Of a stretch of 64,000 bases of DNA, positions 24,152 to 32,834 are shown in pieces. The notes below the pieces were generated by a model. The model was not told the DNA's origin and made no database searches. It worked only from the letters and a program-made list of their open reading frames with translations. The position numbers were made by a program, and so were the translations under genes. Location of the stretch: positions 49,129-113,128 of the forward strand of contig NZ_WWCJ01000018.1 of the NCBI RefSeq assembly GCF_009857475.1. The letters run 5' to 3'. Source of the DNA: Pseudoduganella guangdongensis. GTDB taxonomy: Bacteria; Pseudomonadota; Gammaproteobacteria; Burkholderiales; Burkholderiaceae_D. Each line of letters begins with the position of its first letter. Position 1 is the stretch's first letter.

Positions 24152-26236
24152 ATGACCGAGTTTAAGAATACAGAGCAAGACCTGCACCGCTTCCGGGTGC
24201 GCCTGTCCGTGCTGGGCGGGCTGGTCTTCTTTTGCTTCTCGCTGCTGCTGGCGCGCTTTATCTGGCTGCAGGTCATCAAGCATAGCGACTACATCGCCAA
24301 GGCCGAGGACAACCGCATCGCCGTGGTGCCGATCGTGCCCAACCGCGGCCTGATCCTGGACCGCAACGGCGTGGTCCTGGCGCGCAACTACTCCGCCATC
24401 ACGCTCGAGCTCACGCCCTCCAAACTGGCGCAGCCGCTGGAAAACGTGATCGACGAACTGGCCAAGCTGGTCGAGATCACGCCCAAGGACCGGCGCCGCT
24501 TCAAGAAGGTGATGGAGGAATCCAAGAGCTTCGCCAGCATCCCCCTGCGCAACCGCCTGACCGACGAGGAGGTGGCGCGCTTTACCGCCAACCGCTTCCG
24601 CTTCCCCGGCGTGGATATCCAGGCCCGCCTGTTCCGCCAGTACCCGCTGGGCGAGGTGGCTTCGCACGTGATCGGCTATATCGGCCGCATCAACCAGGCC
24701 GAAGCCAAGGCGCTGGAAGGCAGCGAATACGAAGCCAATTACAACGGCACCGAGCATATCGGCAAGGAAGGCCTGGAGAAGAGCTACGAACGCCAGCTGC
24801 ACGGCATCACCGGCTACGAAGAGGTGGAAAAGACCGCCGGCGGCCGCGCCATCCGCACGCTGTCGCGCACCCCGGCCACGCCCGGCGCCAACCTGATCCT
24901 GTCGATCGATATCGAGCTGCAGAAGATCGCCGAAGAAGCGTTCGGCGAACGGCGCGGCGCGCTGGTGGCGATCGAACCGAGCACCGGCGACGTGCTGGCC
25001 TTCGTCTCGCGCCCCGGCTACGACCCCAACCTGTTCGTGGACGGCATCGACTCGCAAAGCTGGAACGAGCTCAATACCTCGCTCGACCGGCCGCTGATGA
25101 ACCGCCCGCTGTCCGGCACCTACGCCCCCGGCTCGACCTTCAAGCCCTTCATGGCGCTGGCCGCGCTGGAAACCGGCATGCGTACCACCAGCCAGGCCAT
25201 CCACGATCCCGGCTTCTTCTACCTCGGCAACCACAAGTTCCGCGACGACGTGGTCAACGGCCACGGCACGGTCGACATGCGCAAGTCCATCATCGTGTCC
25301 TGCAACACCTACTACTACATCCTGGGCCGCGACATGGGGATCGACAAGATCCATGACTTCATGAAGCCGTTCGGCTTCGGCCAACAGACCGGCATCGACC
25401 TGGAAAACGAGAAGACCGGCGTGTTGCCCTCGCAGGAATGGAAGCGCAACCGCTACAAGAAGAATCCGCAGGCCGGCAAATGGGTCGGCGGCGATACCAT
25501 TTCCGTCTCCAACGGTTCGGGCTACAACAATTACACGCCGCTGCAGGTGGCGCACGCGGTGGCCAACCTGACCAATAACGGCGTGGTGATGAAGCCGCAC
25601 CTGGTGAAGATCATCGAAGACGGCGCCACCCGCAAACGCACCCTGACCGTGCCGAAGGAAAGCTACCGCATCCCGCTCAAGCAGGAAAACATCGACTTCA
25701 TCAAGAACGCGATGGTGGGTGTGACCAGCGAAGGCGGCGGTACCGCGACGCGCGCTTTCGCCGGCGCCGAATACGTGGTGGGCGGCAAGACCGGCACCGC
25801 ACAGGTGGTGGCGATCAAGGCCAACGAGAAGTACAACGCATCCAAGCTGAATGAACGCCTGCGCGACAACGCCTGGTTCACCGCCTTCGCCCCGGCCGAA
25901 CAGCCGAAAATCGCGCTGGCCCTGATCGTGGAAAATGCCGGCTTCGGCGGCGCCGAGGCGGCGCCGATCGCGCGCAAGGTGCTGGATTACTGGCTGCTGG
26001 GCAAGCGGCCGAAAGAGAAGGATACGACGCCGGTGCCGAAGGAAGACGCGGTCACGGTGCCGGTGGAAGATTTGCCAGCGGCCGACGTGGAAGCTGCCGC
26101 CGAGCGCCGCGCCCAGCAACTGGGCGAGAGCGGCGCGCCGCCGGCGGCCCAGCCGGGCCAGCAGCCCGCCCCGGCCCCGACGCCCGCGCCGACCGAGCAG
26201 AAACCGCCTGCCGGGCCGGCGCGCAAGAGAGATTAA
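24152..26236 (+). CDS. mrdA: Penicillin-binding protein 2 (peptidoglycan transpeptidase)
   Basis: This is a 694-residue class B PBP: one N-terminal membrane helix (LSVLGGLVFFCFSLLLARFIWLQ without its ends), the dimerisation domain, then the transpeptidase domain. The catalytic motifs are Ser328-x-x-Lys331 (PGSTFKPF), SCN at 383-385 and KTGT at 546-549. It cross-links glycan strands made by RodA, encoded 9 bp downstream. A C-terminal Pro/Ala/Glu-rich tail of about 65 residues extends beyond the usual end. Confidence 0.97.
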   Translation: MTEFKNTEQDLHRFRVRLSVLGGLVFFCFSLLLARFIWLQVIKHSDYIAKAEDNRIAVVPIVPNRGLILDRNGVVLARNYSAITLELTPSKLAQPLENVIDELAKLVEITPKDRRRFKKVMEESKSFASIPLRNRLTDEEVARFTANRFRFPGVDIQARLFRQYPLGEVASHVIGYIGRINQAEAKALEGSEYEANYNGTEHIGKEGLEKSYERQLHGITGYEEVEKTAGGRAIRTLSRTPATPGANLILSIDIELQKIAEEAFGERRGALVAIEPSTGDVLAFVSRPGYDPNLFVDGIDSQSWNELNTSLDRPLMNRPLSGTYAPGSTFKPFMALAALETGMRTTSQAIHDPGFFYLGNHKFRDDVVNGHGTVDMRKSIIVSCNTYYYILGRDMGIDKIHDFMKPFGFGQQTGIDLENEKTGVLPSQEWKRNRYKKNPQAGKWVGGDTISVSNGSGYNNYTPLQVAHAVANLTNNGVVMKPHLVKIIEDGATRKRTLTVPKESYRIPLKQENIDFIKNAMVGVTSEGGGTATRAFAGAEYVVGGKTGTAQVVAIKANEKYNASKLNERLRDNAWFTAFAPAEQPKIALALIVENAGFGGAEAAPIARKVLDYWLLGKRPKEKDTTPVPKEDAVTVPVEDLPAADVEAAAERRAQQLGESGAPPAAQPGQQPAPAPTPAPTEQKPPAGPARKRD

Positions 26237-26245
26237 GGAGGCAGC

Positions 26246-27361
26246 ATGCCTATCAATGAAAGGCGTTCACTGTGGCGGCGCATGCGCCCTTATGTGACGG
26301 TGTTCGACGGCCCGCTGATGCTGGTCATTACCTTCCTGCTGGCGACCAGCCTGGTCGCCCTGTATTCGGCCAGCATCGGCATTCCGGGCAAGATCGAGGA
26401 CCAACTGCGCAATATCGCCATGTCCTTCTTCGTGATGTGGGTGGTGGCCAATATCTCGCCGCAGAACATGATGCGCATTGCGCTGCCGGCCTACATCGTG
26501 ACGGTGTCGCTGCTGCTGGCGGTGGCGCTGTTCGGCACCATCAAGCTGGGCGCGCGGCGCTGGCTGAACCTGGGCTTCATCCAGATCCAGCCGTCCGAGT
26601 TCGCCAAGATCGCGGTGCCGCTGATGCTGGCCTGGTACTTCCAGCAGCGTCACGGCCACTTGCGCTGGCAGGCCTACGCCCTGGGCGCCTTGCTGCTGCT
26701 GGTGCCGGTGTTCCTGATCGCGCGCCAGCCCGACCTGGGCACCGCCTTGCTGGTGGTGGCCGCCGGCGGCTGCGTGATTTTCCTGGCCGGCCTGTCCTGG
26801 AAAGCCATCCTGGCGCTGGGCGCGATCGGCGCGGCCTGCATGCCGGTGGCCTGGTCCATGATGCACGACTACCAGCGCGAACGCGTGATGACGCTGATCG
26901 ACCCCACCTCCGACCCGCTGGGCAAGGGCTTCCACATCCTGCAGTCGACCATCGCCATCGGCTCCGGCGGCATCACCGGCAAGGGCTGGACGCAGGGCAC
27001 GCAAGCCCACCTGGAATTCATCCCGGAGCGCACCACCGACTTTATCTTTGCCGTGTATTCCGAAGAATTCGGCCTGATCGGCAACCTGATCCTGATGACG
27101 TTCTACCTGCTGCTGATCGGGCGCGGCCTGATGATCGCCTCCGGCGCGCCGAACCTGTTCACGCGCCTGCTGGCCGGCGCCATCACCATGATTTTCTTCA
27201 CCTATGCCTTCGTCAACATGGGCATGGTGAGCGGCATCCTGCCGGTGGTCGGCGTGCCGCTGCCGTTCATGAGCTATGGCGGCACGGCGCTGCTGACCCT
27301 GGGCCTGGCGTCCGGCATCCTGATGTCGATCCAGCGCCATAGAAAGCTGGTGCAAACATGA
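26246..27361 (+). CDS. rodA: Rod shape-determining protein RodA (SEDS glycosyltransferase)
   Basis: This is a 371-residue polytopic SEDS protein. Signature blocks are ALFGTIKLGARRWLNLGFIQ, QPSEFAKIAVPLMLAWYF, ARQPDLGTALLVVAAGG, FIPERTTDFIFAVYSEEFG and the C-terminal PLPFMSYGGTALLTLG. RodA polymerises lipid II into glycan together with PBP2. A consensus AAGGAGG precedes the ATG by six bases. The stop overlaps the rlpA start (ATGA), so the lytic transglycosylase-like lipoprotein is made from the same transcript. Confidence 0.97.
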   Translation: MPINERRSLWRRMRPYVTVFDGPLMLVITFLLATSLVALYSASIGIPGKIEDQLRNIAMSFFVMWVVANISPQNMMRIALPAYIVTVSLLLAVALFGTIKLGARRWLNLGFIQIQPSEFAKIAVPLMLAWYFQQRHGHLRWQAYALGALLLLVPVFLIARQPDLGTALLVVAAGGCVIFLAGLSWKAILALGAIGAACMPVAWSMMHDYQRERVMTLIDPTSDPLGKGFHILQSTIAIGSGGITGKGWTQGTQAHLEFIPERTTDFIFAVYSEEFGLIGNLILMTFYLLLIGRGLMIASGAPNLFTRLLAGAITMIFFTYAFVNMGMVSGILPVVGVPLPFMSYGGTALLTLGLASGILMSIQRHRKLVQT

Positions 27362-28389
27362 TGCGCGCATGCCGACTTTTGCCGCTGGCGGCCGCCGCCT
27401 TGCTGGCCGCTTGCGGCAGCACGCCCACGCCCACCGAGACCGCGCCGCGCAAATCGCCGGCGCCGGTGAGCGCCACGCCGCAGCCGGGCATTCCCGTGCT
27501 GCCGCCAGCGAACTCCGGCCGTGGCGCCTACTACCAGGACGATGGTCCCGGCGACAATCCGCCGCCCGGTTTGCTGGAAACGCCCGACGCGGAGGTGCGC
27601 AACGACCCGCTGCGGCCCGGCTCCAACAAGCCCTACGTGGTGTTCGGCAAAACCTACAAGCCGATCCCGCTCGGCTCGGACTTCAAGCAGCGCGGCCCTG
27701 GCACCTGGTACGGCAAGAAATTCCACGGCCAGCGCACCTCGTCCGGCGAGATCTACGATATGTACAAGATGACGGCGGCGCACCCCACGTTGCCGATCCC
27801 GTCCTACGCGCGCGTGACCAATCTTGGCAACGGCAAATCGGTCGTGGTGCGCATCAACGACCGCGGCCCCTTCCACTCCAAGCGTGTGGTCGACGTTTCC
27901 TACACGGCGGCGCTGAAGCTTGGCCTGCTGGTCAACGGCAGCAGCCAGCTGGAAGTGGTGCACCTGAAGCCCGAGGAAATCGAGCGCATGATCGCCGCGC
28001 GTAAATCCGGCGCCGCCGCGCCGGTAGCTGTGGCAAGCAGCCCGGCGCCTGCGCCGGCGACACCCGCCGGCCAGCCGCAGGCGATGCCCAAGGCCGCGCC
28101 GATGCTGGCTTCCACGGATGGCGAGAACGAAGCGCGCGCCATGCTGGTGGGCGGCGCGCCTGCGCCGGGCTTTTACCTGCAATTGGGATCGTACGCGCGC
28201 GAGGATGGCGCGGACGGCTTGCGCAAGCGGCTGGAGTCGAGCGACGCCGGCTTGAAGCTGGACGTGGAGCAGGCCGGCAAGTTCTACCGCCTGTTTGCCG
28301 GCCCCTACGCCACGCGCGAGGACGCCCAGGCAGCGGGCAAAGCGCTGCCGTCGAGCCTGAAATTGAAGCCTATCGTTATCGAGCGCTAG
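27358..28389 (+). CDS. rlpA: Septal ring lytic transglycosylase RlpA family lipoprotein
   Basis: This is a 343-residue lipoprotein: lipobox LLAAC with Cys19, a Pro-rich linker, the double-psi beta-barrel (about 115-205) and a C-terminal SPOR domain (about 255-340). The barrel block GTWYGKKFHGQRTSSGEIYD and VVVRINDRGPFHSKRVVDVS include the conserved catalytic Glu/Asp region of RlpA. RlpA cleaves denuded glycan at septa. It starts within the rodA stop codon. Its 3' end overlaps the convergent SPOR gene by 14 bp. Confidence 0.94.
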   Translation: MMRACRLLPLAAAALLAACGSTPTPTETAPRKSPAPVSATPQPGIPVLPPANSGRGAYYQDDGPGDNPPPGLLETPDAEVRNDPLRPGSNKPYVVFGKTYKPIPLGSDFKQRGPGTWYGKKFHGQRTSSGEIYDMYKMTAAHPTLPIPSYARVTNLGNGKSVVVRINDRGPFHSKRVVDVSYTAALKLGLLVNGSSQLEVVHLKPEEIERMIAARKSGAAAPVAVASSPAPAPATPAGQPQAMPKAAPMLASTDGENEARAMLVGGAPAPGFYLQLGSYAREDGADGLRKRLESSDAGLKLDVEQAGKFYRLFAGPYATREDAQAAGKALPSSLKLKPIVIER

Positions 28390-29101
28390 CGCAGGAACGG
28401 GTTTCCTGCTCAGGGAATTTGGCCAGGATCTTGACGATGCGCGCCTTGGTGTCCTCGCTGATGTCGCGGAACTGGTAGACCAGCTGCTTGCTGCCGGTAT
28501 AGCGCGGCGCCACGCGCGCGCTTTGCACACCCTGCTTACTGAGCGCGGCCAGCTGCGCCTGTGCCGCCGCCTCGGTACGGAACACGCCGAGCGAAATGCC
28601 GAAGCGCAGCGGCGAGCTGTCATTCATCACGAAGAAATTGGTAATACCCAGGCTGCGCAATTCCTCCGCCTTCTTGTCAGCGGCAGCACGGCTGCCTTGC
28701 GGCGGAATATGCACGATATAGCTGGAGATTTCCTGGCCCGGCAGGTTGCGGCGCTGCTGGCGCTCGCCCAAGGCCAGCGGCGCCAGGCGATCCTCGAACT
28801 TGCGCGCCTCCGGCAGCTGGAAATTGCCCGCTTCCAGGCAAGCGATAGCGGCCGGCTCATCGCGCGGCACCGGTGCCGGCGCTGGCGCGCTGGTGGTGGC
28901 GGCAGCGGTGTTGGCAGCGCTGGCGCTGGCCGCCGCTTCCGCCTTGCTGGCGCTGACCAGCTGCAGCTTGTCCACATTCTGCTGCTTCTGTAGGCGCGCC
29001 GGCTCGTGTTCATTGCCGCTGAACTGGCCGAGGTAACCCTTGCCGTAGGCGAACAGCGCGGCATTGGCAGCGACCAGCAGGGCGAAAATCAGTTTCAGCA
29101 C
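28376..29101 (-). CDS. SPOR domain protein, single membrane anchor
   Basis: The product has 241 residues. An N-terminal membrane helix (MLKLIFALLVAANAALFAYG) is followed by an Ala/Pro-rich low-complexity linker and a C-terminal domain (about 120-200) with the SPOR pattern: SYIVHIPPQGSRAAADKKAEELRSLG, split here for length as IPPQGSRAAADKKAEELR, and GISLGVFRTEAAAQAQLAAL. SPOR domains bind denuded septal peptidoglycan. It is the distal gene of the argS operon, 16 bp after coaX. No standard gene name applies. Confidence 0.85.
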   Translation of the reverse strand: MLKLIFALLVAANAALFAYGKGYLGQFSGNEHEPARLQKQQNVDKLQLVSASKAEAAASASAANTAAATTSAPAPAPVPRDEPAAIACLEAGNFQLPEARKFEDRLAPLALGERQQRRNLPGQEISSYIVHIPPQGSRAAADKKAEELRSLGITNFFVMNDSSPLRFGISLGVFRTEAAAQAQLAALSKQGVQSARVAPRYTGSKQLVYQFRDISEDTKARIVKILAKFPEQETRSCASAR

Positions 29102-29117
29102 GGGTACTCCATCCGGG

Positions 29118-29867
29118 TCAGGCGCTGCGCAAGGCGGCGTGCAGGCCTATCATCACAATGTTCTCGACATGGCGGTGCGGCACAGTGACCGCAGGCGCGA
29201 TATACGGCGCCGCGCCGCCGGAAATAATACATTCTACGGCCTGGTGCAGTGTACAAGCGCGCTCGATCGCTCCCGCCTGCGCCGCCAGGCAGCCGGTCAG
29301 GATGGCGTCATCCGTATTGTCGGCAAAGCCCGCCGGCAGTTTGCCGGGCTGGATTTGCGGCAGTTGCGCCGTATTCTTGGCCAGGCTGGTCGCCATCAAG
29401 CCCAGGCCAGGCAGGATCATCCCGCCCAGGAAGGTGCCGTCGGCGCTGATGGCATCGATGGTGGTCGCCGTGCCGCAGTTGGCGACTATGACTGCCTTGC
29501 CCGGCGCCAGCGCATGGGCCCCGATCGCGGCTGCAAAGCGGTCGCAGCCCAGCTGGGCCGGATTGCGATAGCCGTTGCGCACGCCGGCCCGCTGCGGCAG
29601 CGACGCAAACCATTCGACCGCATCCGGCGCAATCCCGAGTTCCGGCGCCGACAGCCACCCCGCCAGCAGGTCCCGCACGGCCGGCCCCGCCACATTGGCC
29701 ACCAACACGCGGCCGATTTGAGTCCCTGCCAGTGCGCGCGGCAAGTCGGCGGCGGCGGCGTGCATGAGGGCGCCTTGCGCGTGCCAGGTGCCCAACGGGG
29801 CGCCGGGGGCGGCGAGGGCCCATTTGACGCGGGTGTTGCCGGCGTCGATCAGCAGGTCGTATTTCAT
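29118..29867 (-). CDS. coaX: Type III pantothenate kinase
   Basis: This is a 249-residue ASKHA-fold kinase. It starts MKYDLLIDAGNTRVKWAL (phosphate loop); NPAQLGCDRFAAAIGAHAL and VIVANCGTATTIDAISADG are the substrate and catalytic blocks, and FLGGMILPGLGLM follows. It catalyses the first step of CoA synthesis. The open frame continues 75 codons upstream through birA; the ATG at 29865-29867 overlaps the birA stop codon by four bases (ATGA), the standard birA-coaX arrangement. Confidence 0.95.
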   Translation of the reverse strand: MKYDLLIDAGNTRVKWALAAPGAPLGTWHAQGALMHAAAADLPRALAGTQIGRVLVANVAGPAVRDLLAGWLSAPELGIAPDAVEWFASLPQRAGVRNGYRNPAQLGCDRFAAAIGAHALAPGKAVIVANCGTATTIDAISADGTFLGGMILPGLGLMATSLAKNTAQLPQIQPGKLPAGFADNTDDAILTGCLAAQAGAIERACTLHQAVECIISGGAAPYIAPAVTVPHRHVENIVMIGLHAALRSA

Positions 29868-30673
29868 GGGGCGAGCCTCAGGGATACGTCGCCGGACAGC
29901 ACAGCCACGCGGCCGGCCGGCGTGTCGAGCAGCAGGCGGCCTTGCTCGTCGACGCCAGCGGCCAGGCCTTCTTGCTGGATGGCGCCCTGGTCGAGCAGGC
30001 GCACCGGCTGGCCGCGCCAGGCTTGCAGCGCGTTCCAGCGCTCGGTGAAGGCGGCAAAGCCGGTGTCGTCGAATTCCGCCAGCACGGCGCACAGGCGGTT
30101 GAGCAGTTGCGCCAGCAGGGCGTTACGGTCCATCTGCGCCAGCCAGGGGGCGGAGGAGACGTCGCGGCCGATGGCCGCTTCCAGTTCGTCCGGCATCAGC
30201 AGGTTCATGCCGCAGCCGACCACGGCCCAAATGGTGCCGTCGGGCGCGGCCTGGGTTTCAACCAGGATGCCGGCCAGCTTGGCGCCGTCCTTCAGCACGT
30301 CGTTCGGCCATTTCAGCTGGACCGGCAGGCCCAGGCCGCCCAGTGTTTCGGCGATGGCGACGCCGACCGCCAACGGCAACCCGACCATGCGGTGCAGCGG
30401 CGCGCGGAACGGCCACGCGACCGAGAAGGTGAGCGAGGCGCCGGGCGCGGACAGCCAGCTGCGGCCGGCGCGGCCACGGCCTGCGGTCTGCACCTCGGCG
30501 ACGCGCAGGAGCGGCCCGCGCAAGGCCGCCGCGCCGGCAGCGGCGGATGGCACGCGCGCCAGCAAATCGGCATTGGTGGAACCGGTTTCGGCCACGACTT
30601 CAAGCGCGACGTGGGAGGCGCTGACAGCCAGCAGCGCGCAGATCGCCTCGGCGGCGAGCGGTGTTGCGTTCAT
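29864..30673 (-). CDS. birA: Biotin-[acetyl-CoA-carboxylase] ligase without repressor domain
   Basis: This 269-residue ligase has the biotinyl-5'-AMP loop QTAGRGRAGRSWLSAPGASL and the lysine block LKWPNDVLKDGAKLAGILVE. The SH3-like C-terminal domain is also present. It lacks the N-terminal winged helix of E. coli BirA, so it should be an enzyme only and not repress biotin genes. It overlaps the SDR gene upstream and coaX downstream by four bases each. Confidence 0.95.
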   Translation of the reverse strand: MNATPLAAEAICALLAVSASHVALEVVAETGSTNADLLARVPSAAAGAAALRGPLLRVAEVQTAGRGRAGRSWLSAPGASLTFSVAWPFRAPLHRMVGLPLAVGVAIAETLGGLGLPVQLKWPNDVLKDGAKLAGILVETQAAPDGTIWAVVGCGMNLLMPDELEAAIGRDVSSAPWLAQMDRNALLAQLLNRLCAVLAEFDDTGFAAFTERWNALQAWRGQPVRLLDQGAIQQEGLAAGVDEQGRLLLDTPAGRVAVLSGDVSLRLAP

Positions 30674-31443
30674 GATGTGCCCTTGCGCGCCTTGTGCGGC
30701 GCTTTGGCGAAAGCCCTGTCGTACAGCCAGTTCGGCAGCGCGCACAGCAGGCGCGCCACCACGCCCATCTGCCACGGGATCACGCGGTAGCTGGCGCCGC
30801 GCGCGATGCTGCGCGCGGCAGCCGCCGCGAAGGCGGCCGGCGCCATCAGGAACGGCATCGGATACTTGTTCTTTTGCGTCATCGGCGTGTTGATATAGCC
30901 CGGCGCAATGGTGACAACCTTGATCGGGCTGGCGCGCAGTTCCACCCGCAGCGCCTCGCAATACACGCGCAGCGCCGCCTTGGACGCGCTGTACGCGCCG
31001 CCGCCCGGCAAGCCGCGCACCCCCGCCACGCTGCCGATGCCGACCAGGCGCGCCGGCGTGCCCTGCGCCCGCATGGCAGCCACAAAGGGGGCGAAGGTGG
31101 CGACGGTGGCCGTGACATTGGTGGCGACGATGGATTCGAACACCGGCAGGTCTTGCGCCAGTTCAGTGATGGTGCCGTGGGAGATGCCGGCGCTGGCGAT
31201 GACGATATCGCAGCCGCCGGCATGCGCCAGGAAGGACTCGGCCGCCGCGCGCACGGCGGCGTGGTCGGTCACATCGGCGGGATAGCAGCGGTGCAGCTGC
31301 GGGTTGGGCAGGGAGGCGGCCAGCTGCGCCAGGGCATCGCCGCGGCGCGCCAGCAGGCCAAGCGTGCAGCCCTGCGCCGCGTAGTGCGCCGCCAAAGCCG
31401 CGCCAATGCCGCTCGAGGCGCCGGTGATGAAGACGCGCTTCAA
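30670..31443 (-). CDS. SDR family oxidoreductase, probable TTG start
   Basis: This 257-residue classical short-chain dehydrogenase has the NAD(P) loop VFITGASSGIGAAL at the start and the motif IASAG (NNAG-like). The catalytic Tyr-x-x-x-Lys is in AYSASKAALRVYCEALR, with Ser in VGIGSVAG. No ATG or GTG lies near the family N-terminus: the frame runs back into dsbA, so TTG at 31441-31443 (MKRVFITG) four bases after the dsbA stop is the probable start. The substrate is unknown. A C-terminal hydrophobic/basic segment follows the fold. Confidence 0.88.
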   Translation of the reverse strand: MKRVFITGASSGIGAALAAHYAAQGCTLGLLARRGDALAQLAASLPNPQLHRCYPADVTDHAAVRAAAESFLAHAGGCDIVIASAGISHGTITELAQDLPVFESIVATNVTATVATFAPFVAAMRAQGTPARLVGIGSVAGVRGLPGGGAYSASKAALRVYCEALRVELRASPIKVVTIAPGYINTPMTQKNKYPMPFLMAPAAFAAAAARSIARGASYRVIPWQMGVVARLLCALPNWLYDRAFAKAPHKARKGTS

Positions 31444-31447
31444 GGCC

Positions 31448-32116
31448 TTACTTCTTTTCCGCTTTGGCCTTGGCCACCAGGAAGTCCAGCACCTGCAGCG
31501 CGTTGGCATGCTGCTGCTTTTCGTCCGGTTCCGGCTTGATGCGGCGGCTCGCCTCGGCCGGGGAGGTCATGTATTTGCCGTCGACGAACAGCATCGGCCA
31601 GTAGTCGACGCGGTAGTCGCCCATCATGCGCTCGGCGCGGCGCACCTTGGCCGTGACGCCCATGCCGTTATAGGTTTCCATGAATTTGCGGCGGTCGATG
31701 CCGCGGCTGGCGGCCCAATCGAGCACCATGGCATCGTTGCGCAGCGGGTTGTTTTGCAGGTGCATGGCGTCGAACGCCTTCTGGTGGTTCTGCTCCAGCA
31801 CCCCCAGCGCCTCCATCGTGAAGAACAGTTTTTGCTGCGGCAGGACGGACGGGCCGCGCCCCACGTGCACGCGTTTGAACACGATATTGTCGCCCTGTTT
31901 TTTCACCCAGGCCGCCAGCGCCGGTTCCAGCACGTAGCAATGGGGGCAGTAGTAGGCGAAGAACTCGATGACTTCGACTTTCTTGCCGGTGTCGACGGCT
32001 TGCGGCTCGGGCAGCACAACGTATTCCGCACCGGCGCTGGGCGCCGCCGGCGACGCGCCCGCGCCGACTGCCAGGCTGCACAGCGCGGCGGCCAGGATCT
32101 GCTTGAAGAAGTTCAT
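31448..32116 (-). CDS. dsbA: Thiol:disulfide interchange protein DsbA
   Basis: This 222-residue periplasmic oxidoreductase has a signal peptide (MNFFKQILAAALCSLAVGAG) and the active site CPHC (Cys57, Cys60) in EFFAYYCPHCYVLEP. The cis-proline loop is in DYWPMLFVDGKY, although the expected T/V-P is read here as WPM. It introduces disulfides into exported proteins. It lies 15 bp after a SPOR gene in the argS operon. Confidence 0.93.
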   Translation of the reverse strand: MNFFKQILAAALCSLAVGAGASPAAPSAGAEYVVLPEPQAVDTGKKVEVIEFFAYYCPHCYVLEPALAAWVKKQGDNIVFKRVHVGRGPSVLPQQKLFFTMEALGVLEQNHQKAFDAMHLQNNPLRNDAMVLDWAASRGIDRRKFMETYNGMGVTAKVRRAERMMGDYRVDYWPMLFVDGKYMTSPAEASRRIKPEPDEKQQHANALQVLDFLVAKAKAEKK

Positions 32117-32131
32117 CGTGCTGCCCCCTGT

Positions 32132-32827
32132 TTATTTCTGGTTGCGGACAACGGCCACGTCGATGCCGTTTTCAGACAACTTGGCGCGCACCTTGTTCAT
32201 GGCTTCCACTTGCGTGAATGGGCCCATGCGCACGCGGTGCAGCACGCCGGCGTCGGTGCTGCGGTCGGAAACGCTGGCCTCGAAGCCGAGCAAGGCCAGC
32301 TTGGCGCGGGTGTTCTCCGCGTCGGCCGCCTCGCGGAAGGCGCCGGCCTGCAGGTAGTAGACGAACTTTTCCTCGCCCGGCAGGGCCGGCGCCGGGGCGG
32401 CGGCCTGCGCTGGCGGCGCGGCGCTATTGACCGGCGGCGGCGCGGCAGGGGAGGTGGCCGCAGGGGTAGGCGCCGGTGCGGCCGGCTTGGCCGGGGCATT
32501 GCCCTGGGCCTGGATGGTGTCTACGACCTTTTGCAGCTCATCGGCCGGCGGCGGCTTGACGGACTCGCGTTCGAACTCGCTGTTCGCCTTGCGCACGGCG
32601 TCTTTACTGCCGTACATCGGCTTGTTCGGATCGGCGATCTGGCCGGCTGCTTCATCGGCCGGCTTGCCGTTCTTCGGCGCCTTGTCGGTAAAGGGCGTCT
32701 GGCCCTTGGTGATCATCAGCGCGACGACGACCGCAATCACCAGGCCGATGACCAGGCCGATGACGATGCCAACCAGGGTGTTGCCTTGTTGCCGGCGCGG
32801 GGAAAAGCGAGTGGAACGAAAATCCAT
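32132..32827 (-). CDS. SPOR domain protein, FtsN/DedD-like
   Basis: This 231-residue bitopic protein has a basic cytoplasmic tail (MDFRSTRFSPRRQQGN) and one membrane helix (TLVGIVIGLVIGLVIAVVVA). A Pro/Ala-rich periplasmic linker leads to a C-terminal SPOR domain from about residue 155 (FVYYLQAGAFREAADAENTR). The order matches FtsN-like division proteins, which often follow argS in betaproteobacteria. The essential short FtsN helices cannot be recognised with confidence, so I do not assign a symbol. It is 7 bp from argS. Confidence 0.9.
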   Translation of the reverse strand: MDFRSTRFSPRRQQGNTLVGIVIGLVIGLVIAVVVALMITKGQTPFTDKAPKNGKPADEAAGQIADPNKPMYGSKDAVRKANSEFERESVKPPPADELQKVVDTIQAQGNAPAKPAAPAPTPAATSPAAPPPVNSAAPPAQAAAPAPALPGEEKFVYYLQAGAFREAADAENTRAKLALLGFEASVSDRSTDAGVLHRVRMGPFTQVEAMNKVRAKLSENGIDVAVVRNQK

Positions 32828-32834
32828 GTGGTCC